Source of the DNA: Roseibium aggregatum IAM 12614
Lineage (GTDB): Bacteria; Pseudomonadota; Alphaproteobacteria; Rhizobiales; Stappiaceae
Length of the DNA stretch: 64,000 bases
Direction: 5' to 3'
Assembly (NCBI RefSeq): GCF_000168975.1
Contig: NZ_AAUW01000015.1
Coordinates: 62,001 to 126,000, forward strand
This document shows positions 25,615 to 33,896 of the stretch, piece after piece. The notes under the pieces are model-generated. The model was given only the letters and a program-made list of their open reading frames with translations. It had not been told where the DNA came from and ran no database searches. Every line of letters begins with the position of its first letter. Position 1 is the first letter of the stretch. A program made the translations under genes and the position numbers.

Positions 25615-25642
25615 TTGTATTTCCACGAAGACTTGCTAAATA
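25615..25642 (+). promoter_or_regulatory. Candidate promoter of the AAA+ ATPase operon
   Basis: TTGTAT (25615-25620) and TAAATA (25637-25642) are 16 nt apart, ending 37 nt before the first start codon. This is the only reasonable sigma-70-like pair in the leader. No operator-like repeat was noticed. Confidence 0.45.
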
Positions 25643-25679
25643 AGAACCACATTACAAAGATTTTATCCGGAAGGGGCAC

Positions 25680-26756
25680 ATGGCGGATTTCAGCGCTCAG
25701 ATTGAAAAATCGAAAAAGGAAGTGGCCGCCGCAAGGCAGAAGATCGACGAGCTGACCTCGAAGATCGAAACTGCAAAGTCCAAACTGGACACCGGCCAGG
25801 ATATTTCAATCGACATCGAGAACGCGTCCCTGGACGATGTGCACAAGCACACCGAGCTCATGGGCGCCAATATCGCCGAGCTGATCATGGGTCTTGACGA
25901 TGTCACCGCAACCTTTTCCAAGGACTTCGATGCCATGCGCACGAAGACCGGATGGGAAAACTTCATCGGCATCTTTTCCAAGCAGCGCTCCGACAGCATC
26001 CGCCAGGAACGCATGCGCTCCGCCAGCATCGACGACAAGCTGCAGGACCTGATTTCCAAATCCAATGTCATCGGCCAGTTGTTGCAGGAACAGCTCAGCA
26101 CGCTGAACGAACATTCCAAGCGCGTGGAAGCCAACCTCAGCGAGACGCTGGCCCAGCGCGAACAGACCGTCAGCACGCTGGAAGAGATCAAGGCCAAGCT
26201 GATCGCGATGGATCCGGACGTGATTGCACTGGAAAACAAGATTTCCATGGAAACCGACGCGGCCACGCGCACCAAGCTGGAAAGCCAGCTTGCCGCGATG
26301 AACGCCGAATACAACCGCCTTGCCCAGGAAGAACAGGTCAAGCTTGCCGAAAGCCAGACGCTGGAACGTTACATAGAAAAGGGCAAGACCTGGGTCGACA
26401 GCCTGCAGAACCAGGCAGCCACCCAGATGGTGCTGATCAACAAGCTGCAGACGGACACCAAGCAGCGCGTCGTGCTCTACGATGCGCTTGTGAAGTCGCT
26501 CAAGACGGCGCAGCAACAGGACATTGCCCACAAGATCAACGAGATCGGCGTCGCTACCGACAAGGAAGCCCAGTCCGCGATGGCGGCCATCGGCTCGGCA
26601 ACCAACCAGCGCATGGCCGACATGATGGAGGCCCACGAGGATCACATGGTGTTCGCCCGCAAGGTGCTGGAAGAAAAGGCCAAGTCGGACGAGCGCTTCG
26701 CCCGACGCTTCCAGCAGATCGTCGAGAAGCACGACAAGAACACGTACGGGGCCTGA
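25680..26756 (+). CDS. Long coiled-coil protein, possibly TelA-like, of the AAA+ operon
   Basis: A 358-aa soluble protein without signal peptide or membrane segment. Start ATG follows GGAAGGGG. Residues 1-40 (IEKSKKEVAAARQKIDELTS), 110-215 and 270-345 show heptad-like charged and hydrophobic patterns, so it is mostly alpha-helical coiled coil. The layout recalls TelA/toxic-anion-resistance proteins, but no decisive motif is visible. It is the first gene of a five-gene operon with an AAA+ ATPase (11 nt to the next gene) and may be a scaffold or an ATPase substrate. Function unknown. Confidence 0.85.
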   Translation: MADFSAQIEKSKKEVAAARQKIDELTSKIETAKSKLDTGQDISIDIENASLDDVHKHTELMGANIAELIMGLDDVTATFSKDFDAMRTKTGWENFIGIFSKQRSDSIRQERMRSASIDDKLQDLISKSNVIGQLLQEQLSTLNEHSKRVEANLSETLAQREQTVSTLEEIKAKLIAMDPDVIALENKISMETDAATRTKLESQLAAMNAEYNRLAQEEQVKLAESQTLERYIEKGKTWVDSLQNQAATQMVLINKLQTDTKQRVVLYDALVKSLKTAQQQDIAHKINEIGVATDKEAQSAMAAIGSATNQRMADMMEAHEDHMVFARKVLEEKAKSDERFARRFQQIVEKHDKNTYGA

Positions 26757-26767
26757 GGGTCTGAACG

Positions 26768-27901
26768 GTGGATCTGACCCTGGACCACAGAACCCTGGAA
26801 GAAGCGCATGAAACACGGCGCTACTTCGCCAAGTTCGAGCGGATCATCTCGCATTTGCAGGGCGTCGCGGAAAGCGTCATCAACGAGAACACGGCGCTTC
26901 CGACGGAAATTCCGATTCTGAAGGAATATCTGGAAGCGCTGTCGGGCACCTTTACGGCGCTTTCCTACAAATACCTTCTGGCGGGCCGCGTCTCGGACAT
27001 GCTGCCCTCGCTCCTGAACATCGACCGGCAGGACAGCGGCTTCCCGATCTATCAGGAGCTGCTGCAGATGGCGAATGACGCCATGCAGGCGGACAAGCAT
27101 TTGCGCTCGCTGCCGACGATGCGCGAGCTGAAGCTGGAAATGGTCAACCATATCCTGCGCGAGCAGTCGTCGCCGACCAACCTGCAATTTGCCGCCTCTC
27201 AGCGCCAGTATTATGAGGAACTCGCCAAGGGGGCACTGTTCTGGGCGCGGAATGACCCGCGTCTGGCCTGGATGGGCAACGTCGCAGACAACCGGCGTCT
27301 GTACCGGCTGCACTGGGCGGTTTACGACAGCCAGCAGAACATTCCGCTGATCTACATTCTCGACCTGGAAGATAGCGGCAAGTGGCCCTTGGCCAAGGAC
27401 GAACGCCGCTGGCCGCGTGTCCAGAGCCACCTGACCGCGCAATCCGCTGCCTCGCTCAAGCTGGTGACGATCGCGCGTGGTTTCGACCGCGACTTCGACG
27501 ACCTGCACCCAAAACGCCTGCGCCGGTTCTTTCTGGGCCCGATGTACAGCCACACGTTCACCCAGCAGTCCGGACCGTTGCGCGATGTGCTGGCCGAAGT
27601 CGCCGGCAAGCCGGGTGAGGACTGGGCTCTTGCCTGGACGACCGAGACGCTGGTGGCCTCCGGCTCAGAGTTCGAATCCGCCGGCTTTTTCTCGTCCGTC
27701 GAGCGGCAGATCTACCAGCTCGATCCGCTGTCGGCCCAAAGCCCCGCGTCGCAGGACGTGGCCGGCCATAGCCACCAGCAGCGGTCGCTCATTTTGCCCC
27801 AGCGGCCCTATCAGGTCCTGGAAGAGCGCAACCCGCCGGGCTTTGCCAACATCCGCAAATATGCCGTCAGCCCTTCGGGCAAGATCCTCAGTTACAAATA
27901 G
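26768..27901 (+). CDS. Protein of unknown function in the AAA+ operon
   Basis: A 377-aa soluble protein starting at GTG 26768 (GAGGG upstream). I do not recognise a family. Residues 1-135 look helical (HRTLEEAHETRRYFAKFERI), then a mixed alpha/beta part with NVADNRRLYRLHWAVYDSQQ, IPLIYILDLEDSGKWPL and LKLVTIARGFDRDFDDLHPK, followed by LRRFFLGPMYSHTFTQQSGP. The C-terminal 60 residues are Gln/Pro/Ser rich. It has no signal peptide or membrane segment. It lies between the coiled-coil gene (11 nt) and the ATPase gene (9 nt), so co-expression is near certain. Confidence 0.85.
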   Translation: MDLTLDHRTLEEAHETRRYFAKFERIISHLQGVAESVINENTALPTEIPILKEYLEALSGTFTALSYKYLLAGRVSDMLPSLLNIDRQDSGFPIYQELLQMANDAMQADKHLRSLPTMRELKLEMVNHILREQSSPTNLQFAASQRQYYEELAKGALFWARNDPRLAWMGNVADNRRLYRLHWAVYDSQQNIPLIYILDLEDSGKWPLAKDERRWPRVQSHLTAQSAASLKLVTIARGFDRDFDDLHPKRLRRFFLGPMYSHTFTQQSGPLRDVLAEVAGKPGEDWALAWTTETLVASGSEFESAGFFSSVERQIYQLDPLSAQSPASQDVAGHSHQQRSLILPQRPYQVLEERNPPGFANIRKYAVSPSGKILSYK

Positions 27902-27910
27902 GTTTTCCGC

Positions 27911-29860
27911 GTGACCCTTTCCAACGATCTCATGGAACTCAAAGAAGACAAGATCCGCGAGAAATACGTCTTTGCGGAAGCGATGCTGCAGGGGTTCGAC
28001 CACACGCCCCGTATCGCCAGGAAATCCGAAGCCCCAGTTGCCCAGGAGCGCTCCCCCGGACTTGGTGCCCGCCGTCGTTTCCGCTCCACGACGCCCGGCC
28101 TCGTTACACGCTCCACCGCCCGTCCGGAAGGCGTGCAGCTTTCGGCCCGCATCCTGGATTGTGACGACGACGCCCTGACCACGCCGACCCAGGCCAGCGT
28201 CCTCCAGTCCCTGCGCCGGGCGCTGGCTGTTGCCCAGGTGACCGCCGACCAGTTTGCCGAACAGAGCGGCCTTGCCGAGCTGAAACGCGCCAATCTTTCC
28301 GGAACTCTGGACGCCTCGCAGAAGGTGCGGTTCCAGGACCTCTTGTCGGCAACGGCCATGATCGCGCTTCATGTCTTCGCCAACATGACCGATTTCCTCT
28401 TGTCCGGTCTCTCGACCGACGCCGGTGAGATCGACATCCAGAGCGGTGAGGTCGAGGAAATTCTGTTCGACAACGACCAGCTTGCGCTTCATGGCGTCCT
28501 TTGGGAGCTGGACCAGGAAATTGCCGCCGCCGCGATTGAAGCCGACGCCCAGCTCATCGGTCTGGTCACCTCCTTCTGCGAACAGCTGATGGAAAAGGTA
28601 ACGCTGCGCGCGGAAGGCGTCAGCGTATTGCATCCGTTCTCGCAAAGCCGCTACCGGGTGGAAGCGGACAATTTCGAGATCACCGGCTTTACGCCCTCCG
28701 CGCGCGCGCGCTCCACGACGCTCGCCATGGCGTTCAAGAAACCGGAAGAAGTCGTCGGCAACCACATCGCCAAATACCAAGCGATGAAACTTGCCAAGAT
28801 GCTGATGGCCTATGATTTCGACCGCAAGCTCAACCCGTTCGCGGAGCTCGGCGGCTTCATCTTCACCTTCATGGGTGACGGCAAGCCGGGCACCGGCAAG
28901 ACCACCTTGATCCAGATGATGGCCGGTTTGGTCAACGACTATTGCCAGGTCGCCGGTTATCCGTTCCGCTACCAGAACCTCTCCACCGAGAGCATCGACA
29001 GCTACCAGGGCAAGTCGGCCCAGAACGCCAAGGCCTTCATCCGCAACGTCACCGACCCGAATGTGATCGGCTTCGGCACCATCGACGACATCGACCAGCT
29101 TGCCGGCAAGCGCGGCGACCGCCAGTCCTCCGCCGGGCAGCTGGAAATCACCGCTGTCCTGATGGAAAGCTTCGCCGGAGCCAACACCGTGGTGCGCGGC
29201 AACTGCACCTTCGGCATGTTCTCCAACTATCCGGAAAACGTCGACGATGCTCTGCGCCAGCGCGCGGGGGCCCGCTTTCTGGTCGACGGTCCGCAGACCC
29301 GCGAGGACTACATCGACATCCTGCATCTGCTGATGGGCAAGAACCACTCGATCCCGGTCGGCGACCATGACCTTTTCGAAGCACAGGCCCTGAAGAAGGC
29401 AGTTGCCGCGTCCTACGACCGCCACTCGCGGCCACAGGAAGACGCCTTGATCAAGGTGTTTGACGCAGTGCAGTCGGATATCGGGGACCTTAACACCATC
29501 GCCAAGCTCGGCACCTACCTGAAAGCCATCCAGCAGGCGGACGAACGTTTCACCGGCCGCGCGATCAAGAACATCACCGATGCGGTGAAGGTGCGGGCGA
29601 TGGATTTCGAACTGCCGGACGAATGGATGGAAGATCCCGAGCTGTTCCTGTTCAAGGATTACGAGACCAAGAAGGCGATGATCGCCGACCTGGCGCAGCC
29701 GATCACCGTCAACATGGTCATTCAGGAAATCAACCGCTATGCGGACAGCGAGTTCCGCTATGCGGACAAGTCCGACGAGGTTGCCATCGAGAACGCCGTG
29801 CGCGAGATGCAGCGCATGGAAGAAGCCAAACGCCGTTACATGGAAATCACGCGCCGATGA
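27911..29860 (+). CDS. AAA+ family ATPase with large N-terminal domain
   Basis: A 649-aa ATPase starting at GTG 27911. The first ~300 residues have no recognised domain (Arg/Pro-rich 25-75, then helical). The AAA+ core shows Walker A GDGKPGTGKTTLIQMMAGLV (K330 in GKT), Walker B GFGTIDDIDQLAG (residues 388-400), a sensor-1-like CTFGMFSNYPENVDDALRQR and arginines at 449, 451 and 454 suited to an Arg finger. Residues 470-649 are helical (lid and C-terminal tail, EVAIENAVREMQRMEEAKRR). The next start overlaps its stop (ATGA). It could remodel or unfold partners from the same operon; this is inference. Confidence 0.9.
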   Translation: MTLSNDLMELKEDKIREKYVFAEAMLQGFDHTPRIARKSEAPVAQERSPGLGARRRFRSTTPGLVTRSTARPEGVQLSARILDCDDDALTTPTQASVLQSLRRALAVAQVTADQFAEQSGLAELKRANLSGTLDASQKVRFQDLLSATAMIALHVFANMTDFLLSGLSTDAGEIDIQSGEVEEILFDNDQLALHGVLWELDQEIAAAAIEADAQLIGLVTSFCEQLMEKVTLRAEGVSVLHPFSQSRYRVEADNFEITGFTPSARARSTTLAMAFKKPEEVVGNHIAKYQAMKLAKMLMAYDFDRKLNPFAELGGFIFTFMGDGKPGTGKTTLIQMMAGLVNDYCQVAGYPFRYQNLSTESIDSYQGKSAQNAKAFIRNVTDPNVIGFGTIDDIDQLAGKRGDRQSSAGQLEITAVLMESFAGANTVVRGNCTFGMFSNYPENVDDALRQRAGARFLVDGPQTREDYIDILHLLMGKNHSIPVGDHDLFEAQALKKAVAASYDRHSRPQEDALIKVFDAVQSDIGDLNTIAKLGTYLKAIQQADERFTGRAIKNITDAVKVRAMDFELPDEWMEDPELFLFKDYETKKAMIADLAQPITVNMVIQEINRYADSEFRYADKSDEVAIENAVREMQRMEEAKRRYMEITRR

Positions 29861-31224
29861 TGAGGCTCGTCAAACATGGCTTGATGTTCGGCAACCTTTA
29901 CGAGGTGTCCTCACCATCCATGGTCGCCCGCTACAACCGCGCGCTGGAACATCTGACCGGCAAGCGGACGGCACTTGAGGCCTTTCACATCGACATCTCC
30001 GGCTATTCGCCCGAGATCGGCGACGAGCTGGACGACGTTCATTACCTCAACCCCCATGGCTGCAACCGGCAATTCATCCTGCTGTCGATCGAGCAGAAGA
30101 CAGGACCGCTGCTGAACGCCCGGTTCTCCACCTCCCGTTCGATCCTGAAACGCTTCATCGAGGACAACGAAGAGCAGCTCTTTGCCCTGTCGATCCGCGA
30201 TTGTGTGGTCGGGGAACTGGTCAACTCGATCTATTCCATCTCCTCGCCGCAGGATCTTTTCTATATCCGGGCCATCGAGGTGGAGGCCGATACCGTCGGC
30301 GGACATTCAGAGGCGGGCGAGGAACTGGCCGACAAGATCGAGGCGTTCATGAGCGAGCCGGATGGCTGGTGGGACGATGTCCTGATTGCGGAGATGATCG
30401 AACTCTCCAAGCACACCGGCGACATCATCCGCACACCCTTGTCCATCAGCTCCAAAAGCTATGAGCAGGGCAACTTCTACACGTCCCACTTCGGCGGGCT
30501 GTATATCTTCCGAGATGTCAAGGAAACCGCCTGCATTGCCTCCAAACGCATGGACGTCGTCGTCGACCTGCCGGTGAAGCATCTCTTCAGTCTGGAAGAC
30601 CGCTATGAGGTCGCCGATTTCCTGAACCGCAACCAGCTAGTGGAGCCGATCCTCGACGCAGGCGGCGGCGTTGCCAGGAGCCTGTTGAAACAGAAACTCG
30701 ACTTCATCGTCATCGACACCGCCGCCAGCCAGGGCGAGGACCTGTCGGATGTCTCGCGGCGCGACCTGCGCGCGCTCCGACGCAAATATCACCAGCAGCT
30801 TCCGGCCGAGTATCATGCGCTCAACGAGATCGTGCAGCGGCTGGACCTGAAACCCGAAAAACTCTGGGTGGAACCGGAAAACGCGGCTTACTTCTACCTG
30901 CTGCGCTCGCGCAATCACCGCGACATGAACCTGGTCAACATGCTGCTGGCCGAATTGACGCCGCTTGACTTCCGCCAGCTTTTCATTTGTCACAAGGACG
31001 CCTTCTACGACCATTACCGCACCTGGAGCGAGGCCAAGAAGGTCTATGCGGCCCAGTTCCTGGCGGAAGAATATATGGTCGACAAGGTCGGCACGCGGCT
31101 GGAACTGTTCGGCCCGGAGGCCGGCATGGCGGAGGAAGACCAGGCTGACTACGGCTTTGGCAGGAACATGGGTCCGTGGGGTGCTATCCCCAGAGAACGA
31201 GACGGTGAGGACGGCGCGCGATGA
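29857..31224 (+). CDS. Protein of unknown function (455 aa) in the AAA+ operon
   Basis: Starts at ATG 29857 (a second ATG follows at 29860), overlapping the ATPase stop; the upstream extension of the frame is the shadow of the ATPase gene. No signal peptide or membrane segment. Recognisable stretches: LMFGNLYEVSSPSMVARYNR, EAFHIDISGYSPEIGDELDD, LNPHGCNRQFILLSIEQKTG, and a helical C-terminal half with DVSRRDLRALRRKYHQQLP. I cannot name a family. It overlaps the DUF1523 gene by 4 nt. Conserved-looking paired Asp/His residues near the N-terminus could bind metal or nucleotide, but this is only a guess. Confidence 0.88.
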   Translation: MMRLVKHGLMFGNLYEVSSPSMVARYNRALEHLTGKRTALEAFHIDISGYSPEIGDELDDVHYLNPHGCNRQFILLSIEQKTGPLLNARFSTSRSILKRFIEDNEEQLFALSIRDCVVGELVNSIYSISSPQDLFYIRAIEVEADTVGGHSEAGEELADKIEAFMSEPDGWWDDVLIAEMIELSKHTGDIIRTPLSISSKSYEQGNFYTSHFGGLYIFRDVKETACIASKRMDVVVDLPVKHLFSLEDRYEVADFLNRNQLVEPILDAGGGVARSLLKQKLDFIVIDTAASQGEDLSDVSRRDLRALRRKYHQQLPAEYHALNEIVQRLDLKPEKLWVEPENAAYFYLLRSRNHRDMNLVNMLLAELTPLDFRQLFICHKDAFYDHYRTWSEAKKVYAAQFLAEEYMVDKVGTRLELFGPEAGMAEEDQADYGFGRNMGPWGAIPRERDGEDGAR

Positions 31225-31889
31225 AGTGGATCAAATGGATAATCGGCATTCCGCTCCTGCTGATCCTTGTCGCTTTCCTCCACTACACTTTGCCCGGCCG
31301 CGACGTGGTGCGGATCGTCGGCACGGACGTCAAACGCATGGACATCGGTGCATCGTCCCTCTTCTGGGCCGCGCCTGACGCGGGCACCAACAAGAACTGG
31401 ACCCGGGACGTCCGCTTCATCAACACGGTCTGGCCCAACGGCAAGCCGAGGGTCTACCGCAATGAGGACACCGACTGGGGCTGGCCGCCCTATTTCAAGT
31501 TCGACAGCAGCAACATCACCGCCCAGGCGCAGGATCTGGCCAAGAAAAGCGACGATGTCTGGATTGCGGTCACCCATTATGGGTGGCGACTGGAACTGTT
31601 CACGATCTTTCCCAACGCCATCAGCATCGAGGTCGTCTCCGGCCCGGATGTTTTCCTGATCCCCTGGTTCAATATCCTGTTCATCGTGGTGCTGGTGGTT
31701 CTGGCCTACCTGATCATCAAGACCGTCAATGCCTTCAAGAAAAGCCGGATCGACCCCATGGTCGACGGCATCGACGACTTCATGGACGATGTCGGCGACA
31801 GCGCCGAACAGGCCCGCGCCAGCGCCCACCGCCGCGCGAGCGACGTCACAAGCGGGTTCCGCCGCTGGCTGAAACGCTGGTTCGGTTGA
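31221..31889 (+). CDS. DUF1523 family membrane protein
   Basis: A 222-aa protein with an N-terminal hydrophobic segment (residues 5-22, WIIGIPLLLILVAFLHYTLP) and a second membrane helix at about 145-168 (NILFIVVLVVLAYLIIKTVN). The part between (ARIV-like VVRIVGTDVKRMD, RVYRNEDTDWGWPPYFKFDS, AVTHYGWRLELFTIFPNAIS) matches DUF1523 and should be periplasmic. The cytoplasmic tail (170-222) is charged and amphipathic. As last gene of the AAA+ operon (4-nt overlap) it is the likely membrane anchor of the system. Function unknown. Confidence 0.9.
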   Translation: MKWIKWIIGIPLLLILVAFLHYTLPGRDVVRIVGTDVKRMDIGASSLFWAAPDAGTNKNWTRDVRFINTVWPNGKPRVYRNEDTDWGWPPYFKFDSSNITAQAQDLAKKSDDVWIAVTHYGWRLELFTIFPNAISIEVVSGPDVFLIPWFNILFIVVLVVLAYLIIKTVNAFKKSRIDPMVDGIDDFMDDVGDSAEQARASAHRRASDVTSGFRRWLKRWFG

Positions 31890-31935
31890 CGGGACCGCGA
31901 CGGCGTGCAGGATCAGTGCACTTTCCAATGCCCCT

Positions 31936-32043
31936 CCTCATCCTGAGGAAGCGCGACAGCGCTGTCTCGAAGGATGGGCCGCTTGCTCCCGAGTGTGCCG
32001 CCCATCCTTTGAGACGGACCTGACGGTCCTCCTCAGGATGAGG
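31936..32043. repeat. RIME-type mosaic palindrome, copy B
   Basis: A 108-bp element with the same outer arms (CCTCATCCTGAGGA / TCCTCAGGATGAGG) and inner arms (CTGTCTCGAAGGATGGGC / GCCCATCCTTTGAGACGG) as copy A at 7589-7694. It lies between the DUF1523 stop and the HAD gene start and could serve as a bidirectional structural terminator of the AAA+ operon. Confidence 0.85.
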
Positions 32044-32093
32044 GTGACTTGCTTCTAGACACCAAAAACAATCGTAAGGCAGGAACCTCGAGC

Positions 32094-32774
32094 TTGAATC
32101 AGCCAATCGACCTTGTCATCTTCGACTGCGACGGCGTGCTCATCGACAGCGAAGTCATCAGTGCGCGCATGCTGGTGGCGGAGCTTGCGACGCGCAATGT
32201 CCACATCACCATGGACTATGTCGCCCACCATTTCCTGGGCCGAAGCTATCCGGTGGTTCTGCAGCAGATCCGGCAGGAGTTCGGCGTCGACCTGCCGCCG
32301 GAGTTCGAAACCGCCTACCGGGCAAGTCTTCTCAGCGCCTTTGAAGCGGAGCTCCGGCCGGTCGAGGGTGCACGAGAGGTGATCGAGGCCCTTGCCGTGA
32401 ACTATTGCCTGGCTACCAGTTCCAGCCCGCCGCGGCTTGCCAGATCGCTGGAAATCACTGGACTGACGGATCTGTTTGCCGGACGCACGACGACAGCTTC
32501 CGAAGTTGCCCACGGCAAGCCCGCCCCGGACCTGTTCCTGCTGGCAGCGGAAAAACACGGCGTTGCACCCGAGCGCTGCCTGGTGATCGAGGACAGTGAA
32601 AACGGCATCAAGGCAGGCCTTGCCGCCGGTATGGAAGTCTATCGTTTCATTGGCGGATCGCATCTCACGGGACTTGCGACCTCCAGCACTGCCGCGGCCG
32701 GTTCCACGCAAGTGTTTGCATCTTTCGGCGAATTCTTTCAGCTTAGGCCGGATCTGAAGAAAAACGGCAACTAA
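32094..32774 (+). CDS. HAD-superfamily hydrolase (beta-phosphoglucomutase / GPH type)
   Basis: A 226-aa HAD-IA phosphatase or mutase. I start it at TTG 32094, which is followed directly by the catalytic motif IDLVIFDCDGVLIDSE and preceded by AGGAA; an upstream TTG at 32049 lies at the end of the RIME repeat. Motif I DxDGVLIDS (nucleophile Asp and general acid Asp), motif II ATSSSPPR, motif III lysine in HGKPAPDLFLLAAE, motif IV VIEDSENGIKAG. It is the first gene before the SorC regulator and smo genes; a role as sugar-phosphate phosphatase in polyol breakdown is inference. Confidence 0.88.
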   Translation: MNQPIDLVIFDCDGVLIDSEVISARMLVAELATRNVHITMDYVAHHFLGRSYPVVLQQIRQEFGVDLPPEFETAYRASLLSAFEAELRPVEGAREVIEALAVNYCLATSSSPPRLARSLEITGLTDLFAGRTTTASEVAHGKPAPDLFLLAAEKHGVAPERCLVIEDSENGIKAGLAAGMEVYRFIGGSHLTGLATSSTAAAGSTQVFASFGEFFQLRPDLKKNGN

Positions 32775-32775
32775 G

Positions 32776-33732
32776 ATGAAACAGAAAATTCCTGCCGAGG
32801 CATCCCGTCTCGACGATGCCGCCCGCGCCGGCTGGTTATACTATGTTGCCGGCAACACCCAGGACGAGATTGCCCGCAAGCTCGGCGTCTCGCGGCAGTC
32901 GGCACAGCGACTGGTGTCGCTTGCGGTCAGCGAGCGCCTGATCAAGGTCCGGCTCGATCATCCGATTGCCCATTGCATGGAATTGAGCAGCCGCCTGACC
33001 GAACGCTTCGGCTTGCAGAGCTGTGAGATCGTGCCGAGCGACCCCGACGCGCCGTCCTCCACCGTCGGCATTGCACTGGCGGCGGCTGCCGAGATGGAGC
33101 GTCACTTCCGGTCCCAAACACCGAAGATCATCGCCTATGGCACCGGCCGAGCCCTGCGCGCCTCGGTCGATCAGTTGCCGATGATGGACTGCCCGCAGCA
33201 CCGCATCGTCTCGCTCCTGGGCAACATGATGTCGGATGGCTCGGCTTCGGCCTACAACGTCATCATCCGGCTCGCGGACCGCATCAATGCCCGTCATTAC
33301 CCAATGCCGCTGCCTGTCTTCGCCCGCTCCCGAGAAGAACTTCAGCTTCTGCACAACCAGGAAGCGGTGCACAATATCCTCGATCTCATCCGTCAGGCCG
33401 ACGTCACCTTCGTTGGTATCGGCAACATGGGGCCAACTGCGCCATTGACGGTCGACGGATTCGTCAGCCACGACGAAATGCGCGCCCTGGAAAAAGCCGG
33501 TGCCATCGGCGAGATCACGAGCTGGGTTTACGATAGGAAAGGCGCGCTCGTCGAAGGACTTACCAACGACCTTGTTGCCAGCGCCCCCCTGCTGCCGGCG
33601 GGGGAAAAACCGGTCTACGGAATTGCAGCGGGCGACGGCAAGGTGCCGGCCATGCTGGGCGCTTTGAATGGCAAATTCATCAATTGCCTGATCACCAACG
33701 AGACCACGGCTGAGCAATTGCTCAAACTCTGA
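32776..33732 (+). CDS. SorC family sugar-binding transcriptional regulator
   Basis: A 318-aa regulator. The N-terminal helix-turn-helix (residues 15-60) reads AARAGWLYYVAGNTQDEIAR then LGVSRQSAQRLVSLAVSERL, and the sugar-phosphate/isomerase-like domain follows: GIALAAAAEMERHF, YGTGRALRASVDQLP, VTFVGIGNMGPTAPL, PVYGIAAGDGKVPAMLGAL. SorC-family regulators control sorbitol, mannitol and related operons; here the gene sits right before smoEFGK. It starts 1 nt after the HAD stop and ends in a strong terminator, so the smo genes have their own promoter. Confidence 0.93.
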   Translation: MKQKIPAEASRLDDAARAGWLYYVAGNTQDEIARKLGVSRQSAQRLVSLAVSERLIKVRLDHPIAHCMELSSRLTERFGLQSCEIVPSDPDAPSSTVGIALAAAAEMERHFRSQTPKIIAYGTGRALRASVDQLPMMDCPQHRIVSLLGNMMSDGSASAYNVIIRLADRINARHYPMPLPVFARSREELQLLHNQEAVHNILDLIRQADVTFVGIGNMGPTAPLTVDGFVSHDEMRALEKAGAIGEITSWVYDRKGALVEGLTNDLVASAPLLPAGEKPVYGIAAGDGKVPAMLGALNGKFINCLITNETTAEQLLKL

Positions 33733-33745
33733 GCTATTACCCATC

Positions 33746-33761
33746 ACATATAACTATATGT
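33746..33761. promoter_or_regulatory. AT-rich perfect palindrome after the SorC gene
   Basis: ACATATAACTATATGT: 7-bp perfect arms around AC, 14 nt past the SorC stop and 5 nt before the terminator. Candidate protein-binding site, but its position before the terminator makes its role unclear. Confidence 0.4.
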
Positions 33762-33765
33762 ATTT

Positions 33766-33800
33766 AAAAGGCTTTTCGCAGTGCAGCGAGAAGCCTTTTT
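33766..33800 (+). terminator. Rho-independent terminator after the SorC regulator gene
   Basis: AAAAGGCTTTTCGC and GCGAGAAGCCTTTT pair over 14 positions with one mismatch around a 6-nt loop, and are followed by a T-rich stretch (TTTTTAGTTTT). Because of its A/T flanks it could also act on the minus strand. Confidence 0.85.
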
Positions 33801-33820
33801 AGTTTTAGGCGATTCACATC

Positions 33821-33871
33821 TTGACTCACGCCGCGAAATCGAGCGAATATTTGCCCGCAAGAATGGCAAAT
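33821..33871 (+). promoter_or_regulatory. smo promoter with candidate SorC operator
   Basis: TTGACT (33821-33826) followed by a -10-like GAATAT around 33845-33850 gives a plausible promoter. An inverted repeat ATTTGCC-N9-GGCAAAT lies at 33849-33871, where the transcript would begin, 26 nt before the smoE start. A repressor bound there would block initiation; the adjacent SorC protein is the natural candidate. Confidence 0.55.
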
Positions 33872-33896
33872 GCCCAATCTCGCTTGGGAGGAAAAA

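Noticed and set aside
27665-29425. 586-codon minus-strand frame opposite the AAA+ ATPase
   Set aside because: No ribosome-binding site, no recognisable domain; the plus-strand gene carries the Walker motifs.
25680-31889. AAA+ operon as an anti-phage defence island
   Set aside because: No nuclease, no effector toxin, no mobile or defence neighbours, and codon use looks like the surrounding genes.
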